Positions 1 through 12,261 of a DNA stretch of 64,000 nt are shown here, in pieces. The notes below the pieces were generated by a model. It was given only the letters and a program-made list of their open reading frames with translations. It ran no database searches and was not told the origin of the DNA. Position numbers and translations under genes: made by a program. Position 1 is the stretch's first letter; the number at the start of each line of letters is the position of its first letter. The stretch comes from Pseudorasbora parva (taxonomy: Eukaryota; Chordata; Actinopteri; Cypriniformes; Gobionidae): assembly GCF_024679245.1 (NCBI RefSeq), contig NC_090174.1, positions 15,083,350-15,147,349 on the forward strand, in the 5' to 3' direction.

Positions 1-110
1 ATAAACATGCTAAATTATGTTTTTTGTTGAAAATGTAAAAATGCAGAATGTTTCTAGTGATGGGTAGGTTTAGTGTGTGTGTGTGTGTGAGTGAGTGTGT
101 AATGGGTAGG
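1..110. repeat. Flanking DNA with short (GT)n
   Basis: AT-rich non-coding DNA with an imperfect GT/GA run at about 73-100. Bases 103-110 (tgggtagg) are the left copy of the target-site duplication of the next element. Confidence 0.6.
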
Positions 111-1525
111 TAGGGGTGTAATGGTATACACGTATTCGTACCGAACCGTTTCGGTTCAGGCCTTTCGGTACGGTGCACATGTGTACCGAACTGTGCGAAT
201 GGAATCATTAACAGTTTACAGTCGGCTTGTTTTAAGCGCGGAACATACTTCAAGCCGAGTCCCCACGCGAACATATTAGGTATTCAGTCCATTTCTGCAC
301 AAAATTCAAACGATAATTCAAATTCAAACGATGCTGTTTTGACGCTCTTTCATGTGATGTGACTGATCACAGTATAGTACGCGTCAGTTTAAACGGCTGC
401 GGTGCGTGAGTGAACGCCATCCTCTCTTCCTAAAGAATAAACATGAATTAATATCTCTTAAGGTATGTTGAGGAGACATTACAACTTACTGAAATGTATA
501 GTGTAGCAAAGTTCGGATAGAAGGAAGGAAGAGGACACGGGGGTCGGCAGGACTGTTGATGCTCTTTATTCTCAAAACTTAAATCACAACGTGCACACTT
601 CAGCGTGTGTCTTTTCTCATATGCTCAGTCTCTGTTTTACTTCCGGGTCACACAACTTCCGGGTTCCGGATAACTCAGGGTCTCTTCCGGTGTCGCACCA
701 ACAGTCCGACTCGCTCTCTCCCTGGTCTCTGGTTCCGCTGGTGTTTTATCCCGTCTCCGCGCTCATTACTGGAACAAGAGACAGGTGTTATTACTCTGCG
801 TCCAACCCACTCACTTACCGCTCGTCCCGCGGCTCTCTCTCCCGCTGCAGACCTCGCTGAACCACGCCCCCCTTGCCACATATAGTTTGTTGTGTAATCG
901 CTCAATCTGTGTTTCAACCACGGGAAGACAACAGCTTGAGAACAATGTCCCTATCACATTTACCTCAGGCAAGTCATTCCGTGTCCACCCCACAGCTGTT
1001 AGTTCATATGCACTATATTAGCATATATATATTCATTATATTCTACCTAACCTGTTAGTGATGTCTTGTTTGTTTAATGCATGTTTAAATAAATCTGTCA
1101 TGATTTGACAGCTGTGTATAAATTATTATATTTCAACAACGAATAGGTGAAAAACATAATAATAATTAGATTAAGAAGTTAATGCAAAAACGGCCTCATG
1201 TGAAGCTTATGAGTGTTGATTATTGTATCGAAAAATAAATAGCTGGATTGAGGCTAATAGTTGTGCTCTGTTGTTAACCTTTAATATGATAATGTGTAGC
1301 CTAAGTAAGAACTCCCTATATAGCTATCTTTAAGAAACTTTTAGTTATAATTGAATTAATTTAAGGACAGACACATTTTTTTCTTCAGTGTATATATATA
1401 CCACTGTTGAATAAAAATAAATAAAAAGCTATTTTGTAAAACTGCTGTACCAAAATCGTACCGAATCGTGACTTCAAAACCGAAGTACGTACCGAACCGT
1501 CAGATTTGTGTACCGTACACCCCTA
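111..1525. mobile_element. Non-autonomous hAT-type transposon
   Basis: The ends are inverted: taggggtgta at the left and tacacccct-a at the right, with further degenerate pairing through the repeated taccgaaccg and cggttcggta motifs in both termini. It is flanked by near-identical 8-bp direct repeats, tgggtagg (103-110) and ggggtagg (1526-1533), the duplication length made by hAT transposases. No transposase reading frame is seen inside. The middle (about 500-1000) is GC-richer and may be an older nested insertion that I cannot classify. Confidence 0.75.
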
Positions 1526-1533
1526 GGGGTAGG

Positions 1534-2019
1534 GGCAGTATAGAATGGAACGGCATTGATAAACACGCTAAAAAGCGATTATGCGTCTTGATAGCATGCC
1601 AAAATGGCATATGAATTGGCGTATCATACATATGCTATTTCATGAAATCAGTCACACAAAGTGTGTTCACACTTGGCAGGTTCATTTAGATTTAAACAAC
1701 TGGTGTGATTACTCTGTTAGTTTGGCTCATTTGAATGAGTGTGAACACTGCCATCCGAACCCTGGTATACACCAAACAAGCAAATCTTGACCCCTAAATG
1801 GTGGTTCTTGGTCCTCTTCCAAACTAACTATGGTCTGGTTTGACTGAACATGGATCAAATACATCTAAACAAATCGAAAACAGGATGTTATATTAAAAGA
1901 TGCATCCCTAAAAAGGATAGAATTTAGATGGTGGCCATTATAGAACCGCATCTTAGCAGATGTGTGTGTGTGTGTGAGAGAAATTTTCCTGCCACTGTTT
2001 TGACTCCTTTACACATTTT
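1534..2019. other. No gene recognised
   Basis: About 490 bases of mast4 upstream-intron or flanking DNA. A 69-codon open frame at 1581-1790 has no recognisable motif and no splice context. I see nothing else except a very short GT run near 1962-1976. Confidence 0.5.
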
Positions 2020-3060
2020 ATAAGCTGTTTATGTTACTCTCATCCTTCCCTGAGGATAGCACTCCTCTGGTAGTTCTTGGAGACTTCCAGCATCCACCTA
2101 GAAAAACTTCAGACTGCTGACTTCCACACACTGCTTGCCTTGTTTGACCTCAAGCGAGTGCCTACTGCGGCTGCTCACAAATCAAGTATCCAATTGGACC
2201 TTATTTACACGCACTACTGCTCCACTGATCATACGCTGATTACTCCACTGCACACCTCAGATCACTTCCTCTTCAGCCTTGTCATGACACAATACTCACT
2301 CCTCCACAAGTCACTTTTCAGCATAATCTACACTCACTCTCACCCTCCCGTTTATCCTCCTGGCTCATCCTCCCCTTAATAAGCTCTCATCCCTAGATAC
2401 TAACAGTGCTACTGAGGCTCTTTTCTCCACTCTAACATCTTGTTTAGACAACTTTTGCCCCCCTTACATCCATGCCAGCCCACACCACCCCCTTCTTCCC
2501 CCTGGCTATCTGATGTTCTCAGCAAGCATCATTCTAATCTAAGGGCTGCAGAGAGGCAGTGGCACAAATCAAAAGATCACACTGACCTTGGTTTGTATCA
2601 GTCCCTCCCTCTCTTCCTTCTCTTCTTATGTCTTTACTGCTAAAATCACATTACCACAACAAAATTAACAATTATTCTGACTCTTACCAATTTTCAAGAC
2701 CTTCTCCTCTCTTCTTAATCCTCATCTTCCGCCTCCTTCATCAACCCTAACAGCTGACGACTTTGCCACATTCTTCATGAATAAAACAAAAACCATCAGC
2801 GGCCAATTTTCCATACCAAAAATCAACACATCTTAACAGCAAACATACATTCTCCCCTCCTTTTCTTCTCTCTCGGATGAAGAAGTCTCCAAACTCATCC
2901 TTTCCAATCACCCTACTACTTGTCCACTTGATTCTATCCCCACTCATCTACTTAAAGTCATTTTATCCTCAGTTGTACCTGCACTCACTCACATCAACAC
3001 CTCTCTTCACACTAGTACCTTTCAAAACAGCATTTAAGCAGGCTCGGCTAACCCTACTGC
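2020..3060 (+). mobile_element. L2-type LINE, 5' part (endonuclease and linker), degenerate
   Basis: Conceptual pieces in several frames match the ORF2 of L2-clade retrotransposons. They run in order: an endonuclease segment around 2040-2300 (VLGDFQ-like, then LDLIYTHYCSTDHTLITPLH and a SDHFLFSL-type end); a linker with PWLSDVLSKHHSNLRAAERQ near 2495-2560; LTADDFATFF near 2750; and the start of the reverse transcriptase, with HPTTCPLDSIPTHLLK and FKTAFKQARLT just before 3060. Frameshifts and stops break the frame many times, so this copy is dead. It continues at 3920 after an inserted transposon. Confidence 0.88.
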
Positions 3061-3064
3061 TTAA

Positions 3065-3915
3065 AGGGTTACTTCAGTGATGAACATATGGCTTTGTATC
3101 AGTAGAAACGCTGGAGTTGTTCAAATTATTGTGCTCCACCCTCTCATATCTGCCTGAGACAAGAGATTTATGCATTTTATTTATGGAAAAATTCCTCCGA
3201 TGATGCAAATTGATGATATTTGCATCATCGGAGGGATTTTTGGCCAGAGGATAAAGGCTACAGCCAGCAGAGGGAGCTATTTCCTCATGTTTTCAACCTG
3301 TGCATAGGGGGTGGGATCTCACTCACAGCACTCAGCTCGCAGCTGCAGGCATTTCTGTAAATTGAGCTGCCGGTGGAGCAAAGTGAGTTTCAACTTTTCA
3401 AATTAATTCCTATGAAAGATAAGATTCCAAAGGCATGATCTGAGACCGTGCCAGACTGAACACGCAATGTGAATGTATGTATGCTGCAAGCATGGAGGTG
3501 TTTTCCTCAGGTCTCATCACAAGCTCATTTAGCTCATTGATCACAATGAATGTAATCTGACTCCTGCTGCATTTGTGCCATGACACTCCCTCAGCGGTTA
3601 AATCACATTATATTAAACAGATGCGTTCAGTTTTTAATTGGAGTGTCTGTTCTCTAACTGAGCTGATTTTATGAAAATGAACTCGGTCGCGGTGGGAAAG
3701 TGATCAGTGATTCAGGAGAGGTGGCTTTGGGAGTGGCATTGTAGGGCAGCGCTGCATTCTGGGAATTGTTGTCTTTCTTTCCCATTAGACAAAAAAACAT
3801 TTTATGTCTTTTCTCAGTCTAGAAAGCACCAAATTAAAAAAATGATTTCACATTTCTACTACATTAGGGACCCAGTTTAAATACAGATTCATCTTCCCAG
3901 CGCTGAAGTACCCCC
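3065..3915. mobile_element. TTAA-flanked non-autonomous DNA transposon inside the LINE
   Basis: The 851-bp insert is bounded by TTAA on both sides (3061-3064 and 3916-3919). Its ends are inverted: agggttacttcag at the left against ctgaagtaccccc at the right. TTAA duplication is known for the piggyBac and Kolobok superfamilies; I cannot tell which from the ends alone. Removing the insert and one TTAA restores continuous LINE reverse-transcriptase homology (TLLLK joined to KPKHSPLLK), which fixes both boundaries to the base. No coding potential is seen. Confidence 0.85.
3194..3234. repeat. Perfect 17-bp hairpin inside the TTAA element
   Basis: Arms 3194-3210 and 3218-3234 are exact inverted complements around a 7-nt loop (tgatgat). 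Pairing extends outward through aaaaat/attttt with one mismatch per arm. It lies about 130 bp inside the left end of the element. Confidence 0.9.
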
Positions 3916-3919
3916 TTAA

Positions 3920-4970
3920 GAAACCCAAACATAGCCCTTTATTAAAATTACAGACCCTTTCATTCATTGCGTAATTAGTTGAACGAGTTGTGTTCAACTA
4001 AGTTTCTTCCAAGCTTTTGTACACTGAACAACCTCCTGGATAACAACCAGTCTGGTTTTAAAAGCGCCACTAAACTGAGACCGCCCTGCTCTCGGGTATT
4101 ATAATGAAGCTCTGAGACTGGCAAGAGCAGCTTGCACATCTGTTGACACAGTTAACCAGCAGATCCTCATGACAAAGGGCATCTCCGGAACTACATGCCA
4201 ATGGTTCAAGTCTTACCTCTCAGGTAGGTCCCTCAGGGTGTCGTAGAGGGTTGAGGTGTCTAAGTCTTAACATCTAACTACCGGGGGGCCTCAGGGCTCA
4301 GAGCTTTGACCACTTCTCTTCTCTTCTCCATCTTCATGTCATCACTATGGTCTGTCATTCAGAAACATGTTTTTTTTCCCAATCACTGCTACGGTGAATA
4401 CGCACCACTCTACCTCTCATTCCGGCCAGATCTGACGTTAATGCTTTAATCTTGGCCTGCCTGACAGACATTCTTGCTGGTGAAGGACCATCACCTTTAA
4501 ACATGACCTTGTGAAGACTGTTTGTCGTTTCTGCCAACTCAACACTTCATCACTACTTCGCCACTCAGCTTGTTTCATCAACCATAATTCCATCCAGGAC
4601 AATTAAATTTCACAGATCACATTGCTAGAACTGCTGGTCCTGCAGATTTTCCTTATTAGGAGGATCAGGCCCGTCCTATCGGAGTGTTCTACGCAACTCC
4701 TTGTACAAGCTCTTGTTTTATCCAGACTGGACTATTGTAATTCTCTCTTGGCAGGCCTTCCAGTATGCACTGTCAACCCCTTGCAACTGATCCAGAATGC
4801 TACTGCTACAGCAAGAGTGATCTTTAACAAGCCAAAAGAGAGTGCACGTCACACCTCTCCTCATAAAATTGCACTGGTTGCCAATTGGTACTTGCGTCAA
4901 ATTCAAGGCACTGATGTTTGCCTACCATTCACAGTAACTCTTGCTATTCTATACATCTATTAATAAAAAT
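3920..4970 (+). pseudogene. L2-type LINE, 3' part (reverse transcriptase and C-terminus), dead
   Basis: This continues the LINE after the TTAA insertion. Visible pieces are NNLLDNNQSGFKSATKL (near 4020-4075), a degraded palm region (4100-4330), and the C-terminal stretch with IRRIRPVLSE, VQALVLSRLDYCNSLLAGLP and LQLIQNATA (4645-4810), a hallmark of L2-like ORF2. The position of the catalytic YADD box reads Y-G-E-Y (4390-4401), so both active-site aspartates are lost. Multiple stops and frameshifts are present, and the copy ends without a recognisable tail. Confidence 0.88.
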
Positions 4971-4984
4971 TTGCAAGGGGAATA

Positions 4985-5375
4985 TGCAAGTCAATGGGGT
5001 CTACTGTTAGTTTACTGATATTATTCAAAATATCATCTTTTGTGTTCTGCTGAAGAAAGGAACTCATATGATTTTCAACAACTTGAGAGTTAGTAAATTA
5101 TGACATCTTTTCCATTTTTTTGTGTGAACTATCTACTTTTACAGTTAAAATTATAACCATTGTTTTTCTACAGTGATATGTTTTTATTTGTATATGCTGG
5201 CCTTATTAGACCTTGAGAACCTCTAGTTATTATGGTTGGTAAATATCATTATGGAAATTCTTGTTCCCCATTTGTGTTCCACAGGAAAAAAACTAAAACA
5301 TGCAATATAGATTTATATGAAGGCCAGCAAATAATGACAGAATCATCATCTTTTTAAGGTAGTTCATACTTTTAA
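4985..5375. repeat. Two degraded MITE halves (Angel-like)
   Basis: 4985-5135 and about 5255-5370 each read like the right half of an abundant cyprinid MITE: tttgtgttctgctgaagaa, a tgagagttagtaaat-type block, then gtgtgaactatct. The second copy is more diverged. The family name Angel is from memory; the left halves are absent. Confidence 0.5.
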
Positions 5376-7466
5376 TATTGTCTATAATGACCATGTAGGG
5401 GAAAAAACAACATGGGTTTACGTGCACTAACTACTAGCCTGAGGCTCTAAAAGTTAATACTGTATTTTCTTAATGTGAAAAATAAATAAATCTGTTCACA
5501 TTATTGTTTATGTGTGGCACTTTGGTATTTGGCTTTAACCTTAAGTGAACTTATTATGTAAGGGGATTGATGAACCCCACTAATTGTTTTCTCATTAGCA
5601 GACTGTGAATAATTTTTCTAACCCATATTGTCTTAATAGCTTGAAATTGTGTGAGCAGCCTCCTCAATATTAGGATGCCGTTTCAGGCACTGCCAGACTG
5701 AAATACTGGGAATAACTGTAGCTTTTGCTTTGTGCCAAAGATCTCTAAGGTTTTACGGCTAAATTGTTAGAAAGATTTCCTCTCACTGTTATTGATTGTC
5801 ATGCCTGTTTATATATGGACTGCAGAGGAGGTTTAACCAGTAGAGCAAGTTCATTGTTGCAGTCAAGGGTTCAAGGTTTGGCTAGTTAACGTGGCCTCAT
5901 TACTCTTTGTTGGTAGATGCTTTAACTCTTATCATCTGGATTCTTGAATGCACCTTTGTCGATTGAAGCCCTTCTTATGTATTCATTTTTATTTATATAT
6001 TTTGCTTTTGCTAGCAACATTTACATTGAAAATATCTAATTTAGTAATTTTACCAGTCTCATAATAATTACTACCAATAAAAGTTTTAGGGTTGTAAAAC
6101 TTTTTAAAAAGTATTTATTTATTTTGAAATAAGTATCTTATGTTCACCAAGGCTGCATTTATTTGTTTAATTAGGATTGGCACTAAACTCTGCAGGATAG
6201 TGCTCTAGGAGCATTATTGGACACCCCTGACCTAACTGATATGAAATATAAGATTGGAAATAAACATTTAATGTAGATCTGATGAGCAGACAGACACATG
6301 GACTGTGTATCTAATAGAATAAAGTGGTGTGTAAAACTCCCAGAATTCTGTGAAATGTTAAAATTTCAAATGTCCTTAATCATGAGCAATTGAGGATTGC
6401 CTAACAAAATTACTAGTATGTCTGTTAAAACACTGGCATTCAGAGTTCAGTTCATTTCAATTCACAAAATTGCATGGCATTTTTCACAGTACATATCGTT
6501 TCAAATCAACTATACAGAAAATGCATTTCTACATTATAATTTAGTGATCTGTTATCAGAGGTGACTGTGTCTAAGTAATGCATTTCAGAAATGTACATAC
6601 ACAAATCACACAGTTAGCCAATAATAATAGTATTATTAATTTAAGGCAGAAACAATGAGCTCATTGAAGTAATTATTACAAGTTGTAACGATTATGACAT
6701 ATTGATATCAATATCAATTAGATATTTTTTATATAAAACATTTTTTTGTCCGTCATCAAAAATTTCTTCTGAAGAGATCACTTTATATGATAAAGCTTTT
6801 AAGCTTTTTCTCATATATAAACATTGATCAATTACTATTAAAATTATCTCACAAATATTCGCTAACTCAATGTATTTTTACAACGGGGTAATTGTGTTGC
6901 AATAGCTTACACACGAAGAAGGCTACACAAGAAGGCTAAGCTTGATTTCGAATGGTAAATTGAATTAAAAAAGACGAATAAACAGTAATAAAATAAAATA
7001 AGAACAAATAAACATTACAACAATAGCACAAATAAATGCAATAGAATAAAAGATACAAATGAAATAGACTGCTTTATTTTTTTCAGGTAGGTCTAACATT
7101 CAGGTAAGAAACTGAATAAAAAACGCAAAGTGGCTAATTAAATTTAAAATAACATTGGATAATGTTTTTTGTAAAAAAAATGAAATAGCTTCATATGAAA
7201 CCATTAAAGTTACACAAGTTGATCAGTCAAGAGCAGTGTTATTGTTTGTCTCTTTGAATAACTGCTGTCCCTTTAAGAACTGCCGCACTCATGGATTCTG
7301 AACACTGTTCCTGTTACTCATTCTTCATTTCTTCCTAAACTGTTTATGACTGTTTACATTAATACTCTTCAATATGTGCACTGAGATTTTTTGTGTGTGT
7401 ATTTGACCAATAATAAGCTGGAAAAAGAAGCAAATGTTTGCACTTGTATGTCGGAGGCGGCTTTAT

Positions 7467-7469
<3 letters not shown>
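5376..7469. other. AT-rich intronic DNA with one hAT fragment
   Basis: Mostly unassigned and low in GC. About 6170-6236 (tggcactaaactctgcagga ... ggacacccctg) is the right half of a short hAT-type MITE family that appears nearly complete at 58536-58711. I see no exon or other gene signal in the remainder. Confidence 0.5.

Positions 7470-7516
<47 letters not shown>
7470..7516. repeat. (GT)n microsatellite
   Basis: About 23 uninterrupted GT units, followed by a moderately CpG-containing stretch. Confidence 0.95.
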
Positions 7517-7522
<6 letters not shown>

Positions 7523-8735
7523 AAGATGTGAGCGCGACATCTGCAGGGATTAGTAGAATTATGTGCAATCCCACGCGAAATTCAGACCGATCACACACTA
7601 ATACTAACACTAACACGTTGTCATGAGGAAAAGTCCAGCAGAATGCGCATTCGCCGTGTTCAGAGGGTTAACCGGGCTGAGTGATATACATAGACAGTAA
7701 AAGAAATGGACAGAGCTATCCCATTGACTTCAACGGCCGACAATGAGGCCAATCAGAGGCACTCACTTCCTTATGGCTGAGCGAACTGCGCCGGCTCAGA
7801 CTGAGCTTGACGACGTAGATGTGACATGAGCCTCCTGTCTGACAGCTGTAGGTCTTCTAGTAGTTGTGGAAAGTGAAAGCTAAATCACGTTGTTTAAATG
7901 TTTTCTCCCGTTGCTTTTGGCTCACTATAGGCTTCTCCCCATTCTTCTCCCTTGACTTTATCAGACTTCGTTTCCACGTCCCCCCTACTGCCTTATAGAC
8001 AGTAAAAGATTGCTTCTGAGCGTCTCCTCCTGTCTACGGTTATTTCTCAACTGTGCGACAGAGTCGCGTTGGTTATGATTTAGTCGTTAGCCTATTTTTA
8101 CAAAAACAGCTTCTACGGGCGATAGTGTAAGATACAAGGTAATGGAGCCTTTTATGCATTGTCGTGTTTCTTTAGAAATAAACAATGGACAAATGGAGTC
8201 TTTAAACGCCTCAGATGTAAAGTTATTCACTGTCAAAGTAACTCAAAAATGAATGGGAGTCAATGGGATGCTAACAGCAGGTGATGGCTTGGTTAGCAAT
8301 GGCCGCCCCTATGGGTGGAACGCTTTCCGAGTGCTAGATTACCCCCTTGGTGATATGTGGTGTGTGTCAACTCGCTGACGGTCGGTCGGAGAGGAGAGTG
8401 AGCGCAGCTGGGATCGATAGCCTACTGTAGAAACTGAGTAGGCTATCGTATATTTTCAGATATTTCAGTATCGATGTTTTTGACAACACTAGTTGCACTT
8501 TGCCGACCCAGGCTTTTAAAAAGTGAAATAAATCCATACTTCACAGAGCCCCGTGCCCCATGGCTAAAGAACAAGCGGGCGCGCACGCACCAGGAATCAG
8601 GTGGCCATGGAAACCAAAACTTGCATGCTTGGAACCGATGATCGGAACCGAAAACAAATTTTCTACACGCGTCCAATGGCATCGTTGTTTTTAAAACGGT
8701 TCCAAGTTAGAATCGGTTCCTGATGCCCAACCCTA
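7517..8735. mobile_element. Probable hAT remnant interrupted by the 7689 element
   Basis: The right end reads gatgcccaaccctag (8721-8735), a typical terminal sequence of a teleost hAT family (tagggttgggcatc in reverse). A matching left end was not found. The copy is therefore truncated or its left limit lies elsewhere; 7517 is only where unassigned CpG-bearing sequence begins. Element 7689-8349 sits within it. Confidence 0.4.
7689..8349. mobile_element. Unclassified 661-bp interspersed element, copy A
   Basis: It starts catagacagtaaaag and ends attacccccttg. It is flanked by 8-bp near-identical repeats gtgatata (7681-7688) and gtgatatg (8350-8357). A second copy with the same ends and high similarity throughout lies at 38792-39434, so both limits are supported twice. 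There is no evident terminal inverted repeat beyond CA...TG and no open reading frame. The 5' motif tagacagtaaaaga recurs internally at 7996-8009. The 8-bp duplication suggests hAT-type mobilisation. Confidence 0.8.
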
Positions 8736-8869
8736 GACTGAAGAAACATCAACTATATGATTTAAATTGACTGTGGTCTGCCCATACTCTGACTACAAAC
8801 TTGGTCCTCAAAACATTATGTATTATGCAATACATGTAATGCAATATTAGTCAGAAGTCAGTTAGAAAT

Positions 8870-9285
8870 ACCAAGAGTTCACTCAAAGCAAGGAGAGTCT
8901 GCTTTTAGCTATTATGCCAGCCGTAGTTGGAACCAGCTTCCTGAACAGATCAGATGTGCTCCAACAGTAGCCACATTCAAATCCAGACTCAAAACACATC
9001 TGTTTAGTTGTGCATTTACTAAATGAACTCTGAGCCACTGTACGTCCGACTGATTGCTCCTTATCTATGCATCATTTTTTAAATTATTTTTATATCTGTT
9101 TTAGTTTACCTTTGTTCTTTTCTTTGGTTATCATCATTTTATTATTTTTAATTCTCTTTACATTGTATTCTTTTTCTTATGCATTTTTTATCCCTATTTT
9201 AATTCCTTTCTATGTAAAGCACTTTGAATTGCCATTGTGTATGAAATGTGCTATATAAATAAACTTGCCTTGCCTTGCCTATATG
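8870..9285 (+). mobile_element. LINE 3' end (ORF2 C-terminus and tail)
   Basis: A frame around 8920-9020 reads SWNQLPEQIRCAPTVATFKS and then RLKTHLFS, the conserved C-terminus of L2/CR1-like ORF2 proteins. The 3' UTR ends with gtaaagcactttgaattg, tgctatataaataaa and a short (cttgc)n tail at 9263-9280. It is 5'-truncated, as is normal for LINE insertions. Confidence 0.82.
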
Positions 9286-11479
9286 ACCTTGCACTATTTC
9301 TATAAGTAATAAATAGCTAGTAAGAAAATATAACGGTAACTAACATTACAGTATGCAAGTAATTATTCTATCAATTATATAATGCTTGCTAAATAAGGGT
9401 TGCTAGTACATTTATTTCAGCAACATGGCAAGCCAGTGAATTAGTAGGTTTCAATGGTTTCTTTTGCACAGTGCGTGACATTTTATCTGTATGTTATGCG
9501 GCTAGAGTTTTGAGTCAATGGGCTCAGACGAGTAATTAACACCCACAGCGACTTCGAGGAAAGAAAGAAATCAAGCAGGATACGTCCTTACCTGTCAAGC
9601 AGTGGCTAACTCTGCATCAGTTTTTAATCCTTTCAGGACACAAAATGTTAGCTCCCTCCAGCTCAGAAAAGCCGTTTTGATATTTACCCTTGTTTTATTT
9701 CGGGCTCTATCTAATTCTTTCTTTTTTTGTCTTTATCTTTATCATCATCTGTCTTTTTCCATTTACCCGTGTTTATTTTATGAGCAGGTGTCACTGGAGG
9801 AATTGGCAGTTTGGATTGTTTGTCCACGGTAAGCAAAGATGCGGCACACCGGTAATCTTGAATTTGAACGCATGACTGTACGCACGCTGTGCAGGAGAGC
9901 GCATGAGAGGTGTGTGATCAGTGCACCTGAGCTTGTTTGATACTGCTAAGACACTCCTCCTGGCTCTGATTGGTTGTTTCTTACCGGGAGCTGTGTATTT
10001 CTGCAAATGACAATAGGACCACTGGGAGGAGAGGAGCTTGTTTTTTTTCTCTCACAGATTATCTGTCTCGTATTCTACTGTCAGGACATAATGACAGGTT
10101 TAACAAATATATAAAAAAATACATTTTTACAAAAGTTGCCTAACTGCAGCTTTAATACTCGTTTTTAGTATTAATTATTTAAGGGTACATAGGCTTCTAT
10201 TTGTATTTTTGGATAGATACTAAAATGTACAATTTGGACGATTTGGCAACATTTAAACATAAACATTATTACGTTTTGACAGCTAAAAATGGATAATATT
10301 TACAAATCTTTTATATTATAAATATATTGTATAATTGCCAGTTTAATATTTTATAGATAAATTTTAGGTCCAATGCCACTAATCCCACTCTCAAAACCAG
10401 GGCCGTAACCACCATAGACATTTACTAAATTTGACATGACAATTCGTTTAGCATTTTTACATATTAGGCATATTTACACCATTTTAATTCTTTAACAATG
10501 TAATTCCTTTAAAACCAATAAAAAATAAATACAAAAAATTTAATTAAAACTTTGGTCCCACCCAATGTCTAACCTACCATTGACCATTTCTTAAAAATAT
10601 GCAGAGTTATAAAGAAAACCGGAACAGGCAGACACGTCTAATGACAATTTGTTTATTGCAAAAATGTCAAAAGCTATGCTAAAAGTAGTCCAATTTGACA
10701 ATGTATTGCAGTTGCAGTCCTCTCTGGCAGTATATAATAGTTTCAATCCACTCTTTGAAGGAAAACATTTCTCATTTGAAGGCACAAACCGTAAAAAGTA
10801 TTGTAAAGCTTCTTGAGGCAGCAATTTTAAAATTCATGAGTGTGGGATTTGACGTTTACAGTCACTGCTGAGAATGGAGATGAAGATCGCTGAATAAAGG
10901 CCTGAATTTAGGTATTTTATTTGCTGTCATATGGATTGTAAATATTGTACAACCACACTTTATAGATCATGTTTCAACATTTGTCAAAAGTACTTTTTAG
11001 AACAGTTAAATTAAAGTTGTACACAAATATCTACAAGTTAAAGTTGTACACCTTTTTTCCAAACATAACCAAAAAAGACTTCATTGGTTCCCCATGTTTC
11101 ATGTGTCACATCTGTTGTGTTGTGGCTGGTGGTTATGGTTTACATGTCTGGAGTTAGAATATTAGACGTGGCTATTTTGGGCACATGGGCCATGGGGTTC
11201 GCAGCTTCTCCTATCGTGTGAGGTTGACCTTTTGCATATGATATAGGTCTTCATGTTGATTCATTTCTGACAGTGAAATATGAGATGCCGCTGGTCAGAT
11301 GTTCAGGCAGCTTGTAGTAATGGAAAATGAGTTGCTAATCACATTGGGGATTGGAGTTCAGAAGATCTATTTTATACGGCCGTGTAATGCAAAAGTGAAG
11401 TAATCTGATACACAAAGACGACCGGCAGGTCCTATGACATCATCAGGTAAACAAACACTGCTGTTTACCGTATAAGTTG
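9286..11479. other. Intronic DNA, mostly unassigned
   Basis: No exon recognised. About 9540-10155 has the GC-rich body and the ending ctaactgcagctttaata seen in TTAA-type cyprinid repeats, but I could not define its left end. The rest is AT-rich with no clear structure. Confidence 0.4.
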
Positions 11480-11722
11480 ATAGCAAGGATAAATGACCTA
11501 GATCTGTTGTGTGTATTTAGACAGAGGCTGCACTCTTTTCTAGCTCAACAACAAAGCAACTACATAGCTTATGCTCTGAGTAATATCCAAAACTTTGTAT
11601 TTAAGGCACTTTTTGGGTTTCTTCACCTCTTCATGACAGATCACTTCCTGTACTCCTCAGTTGTAAGTCGCTTTGGATAAAAGTGTCTGATAAATCCATA
11701 AATGTAAATGTAAATGCAACTA
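11480..11722 (+). mobile_element. L2-type LINE 3' tail
   Basis: It contains cctgtactcctcagttgtaa, gtcgctttggataaaagtgt and a terminal (taaatg)n run (11699-11717). This is the standard 3' end of cyprinid L2 elements. The same tail occurs in reverse orientation at 57283-57390. Confidence 0.8.
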
Positions 11723-11886
11723 AAGAAACCCCATATTTGTCTCCATAAGCTTCACCACTAAATGGCTCCTGTCGGAGATGTTGTTACGTCCCCAGTAGTC
11801 TAGAGGTATCAATGGGACATAAACATAAAACTAGAACCTGAGTTCAGCTAACCAAATTCAGGTTTCACAGAGAACAGAAGACTTAA

Positions 11887-12257
11887 AGCTACACTGTGTG
11901 ATATTTTCCCCTATCTAGCGGTGTAAAGGTATATGACAATCAAGTGAATATTAGTTTCTGTTCCTCTCAATTCCGATTTTGTTTTAACTCCTATGGTGGC
12001 CGATTTAGTCCAAGATTAACATGGCTTCCAGTTTGACCTCGTCCATGAGTGCCATCGAGTGTTAAAACGCAAAAAAGCGAAGCTTGATTTTACAGCATTC
12101 GAACCCCTCACCCGTATGTATTTTCAATGGCATATTATAAACTTACGAGAATACTTTATTACTTGAAAGAAGTAAATATACATTAATGAGCACACATTTT
12201 TGAAAGAACTAAGTGTTTTTAGCTAAGAATAAACAAAAAAAGTTACACAGTGTAGCT
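11887..12257. mobile_element. TTAA-flanked MITE (371 bp)
   Basis: Flanked by TTAA at 11883-11886 and 12258-12261. The termini are inverted repeats: agctacactgtgtga at the left and tacacagtgtagct at the right, pairing for about 15 bp. No coding capacity. TTAA duplication points to piggyBac or Kolobok mobilisation. Confidence 0.88.
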
Positions 12258-12261
12258 TTAA

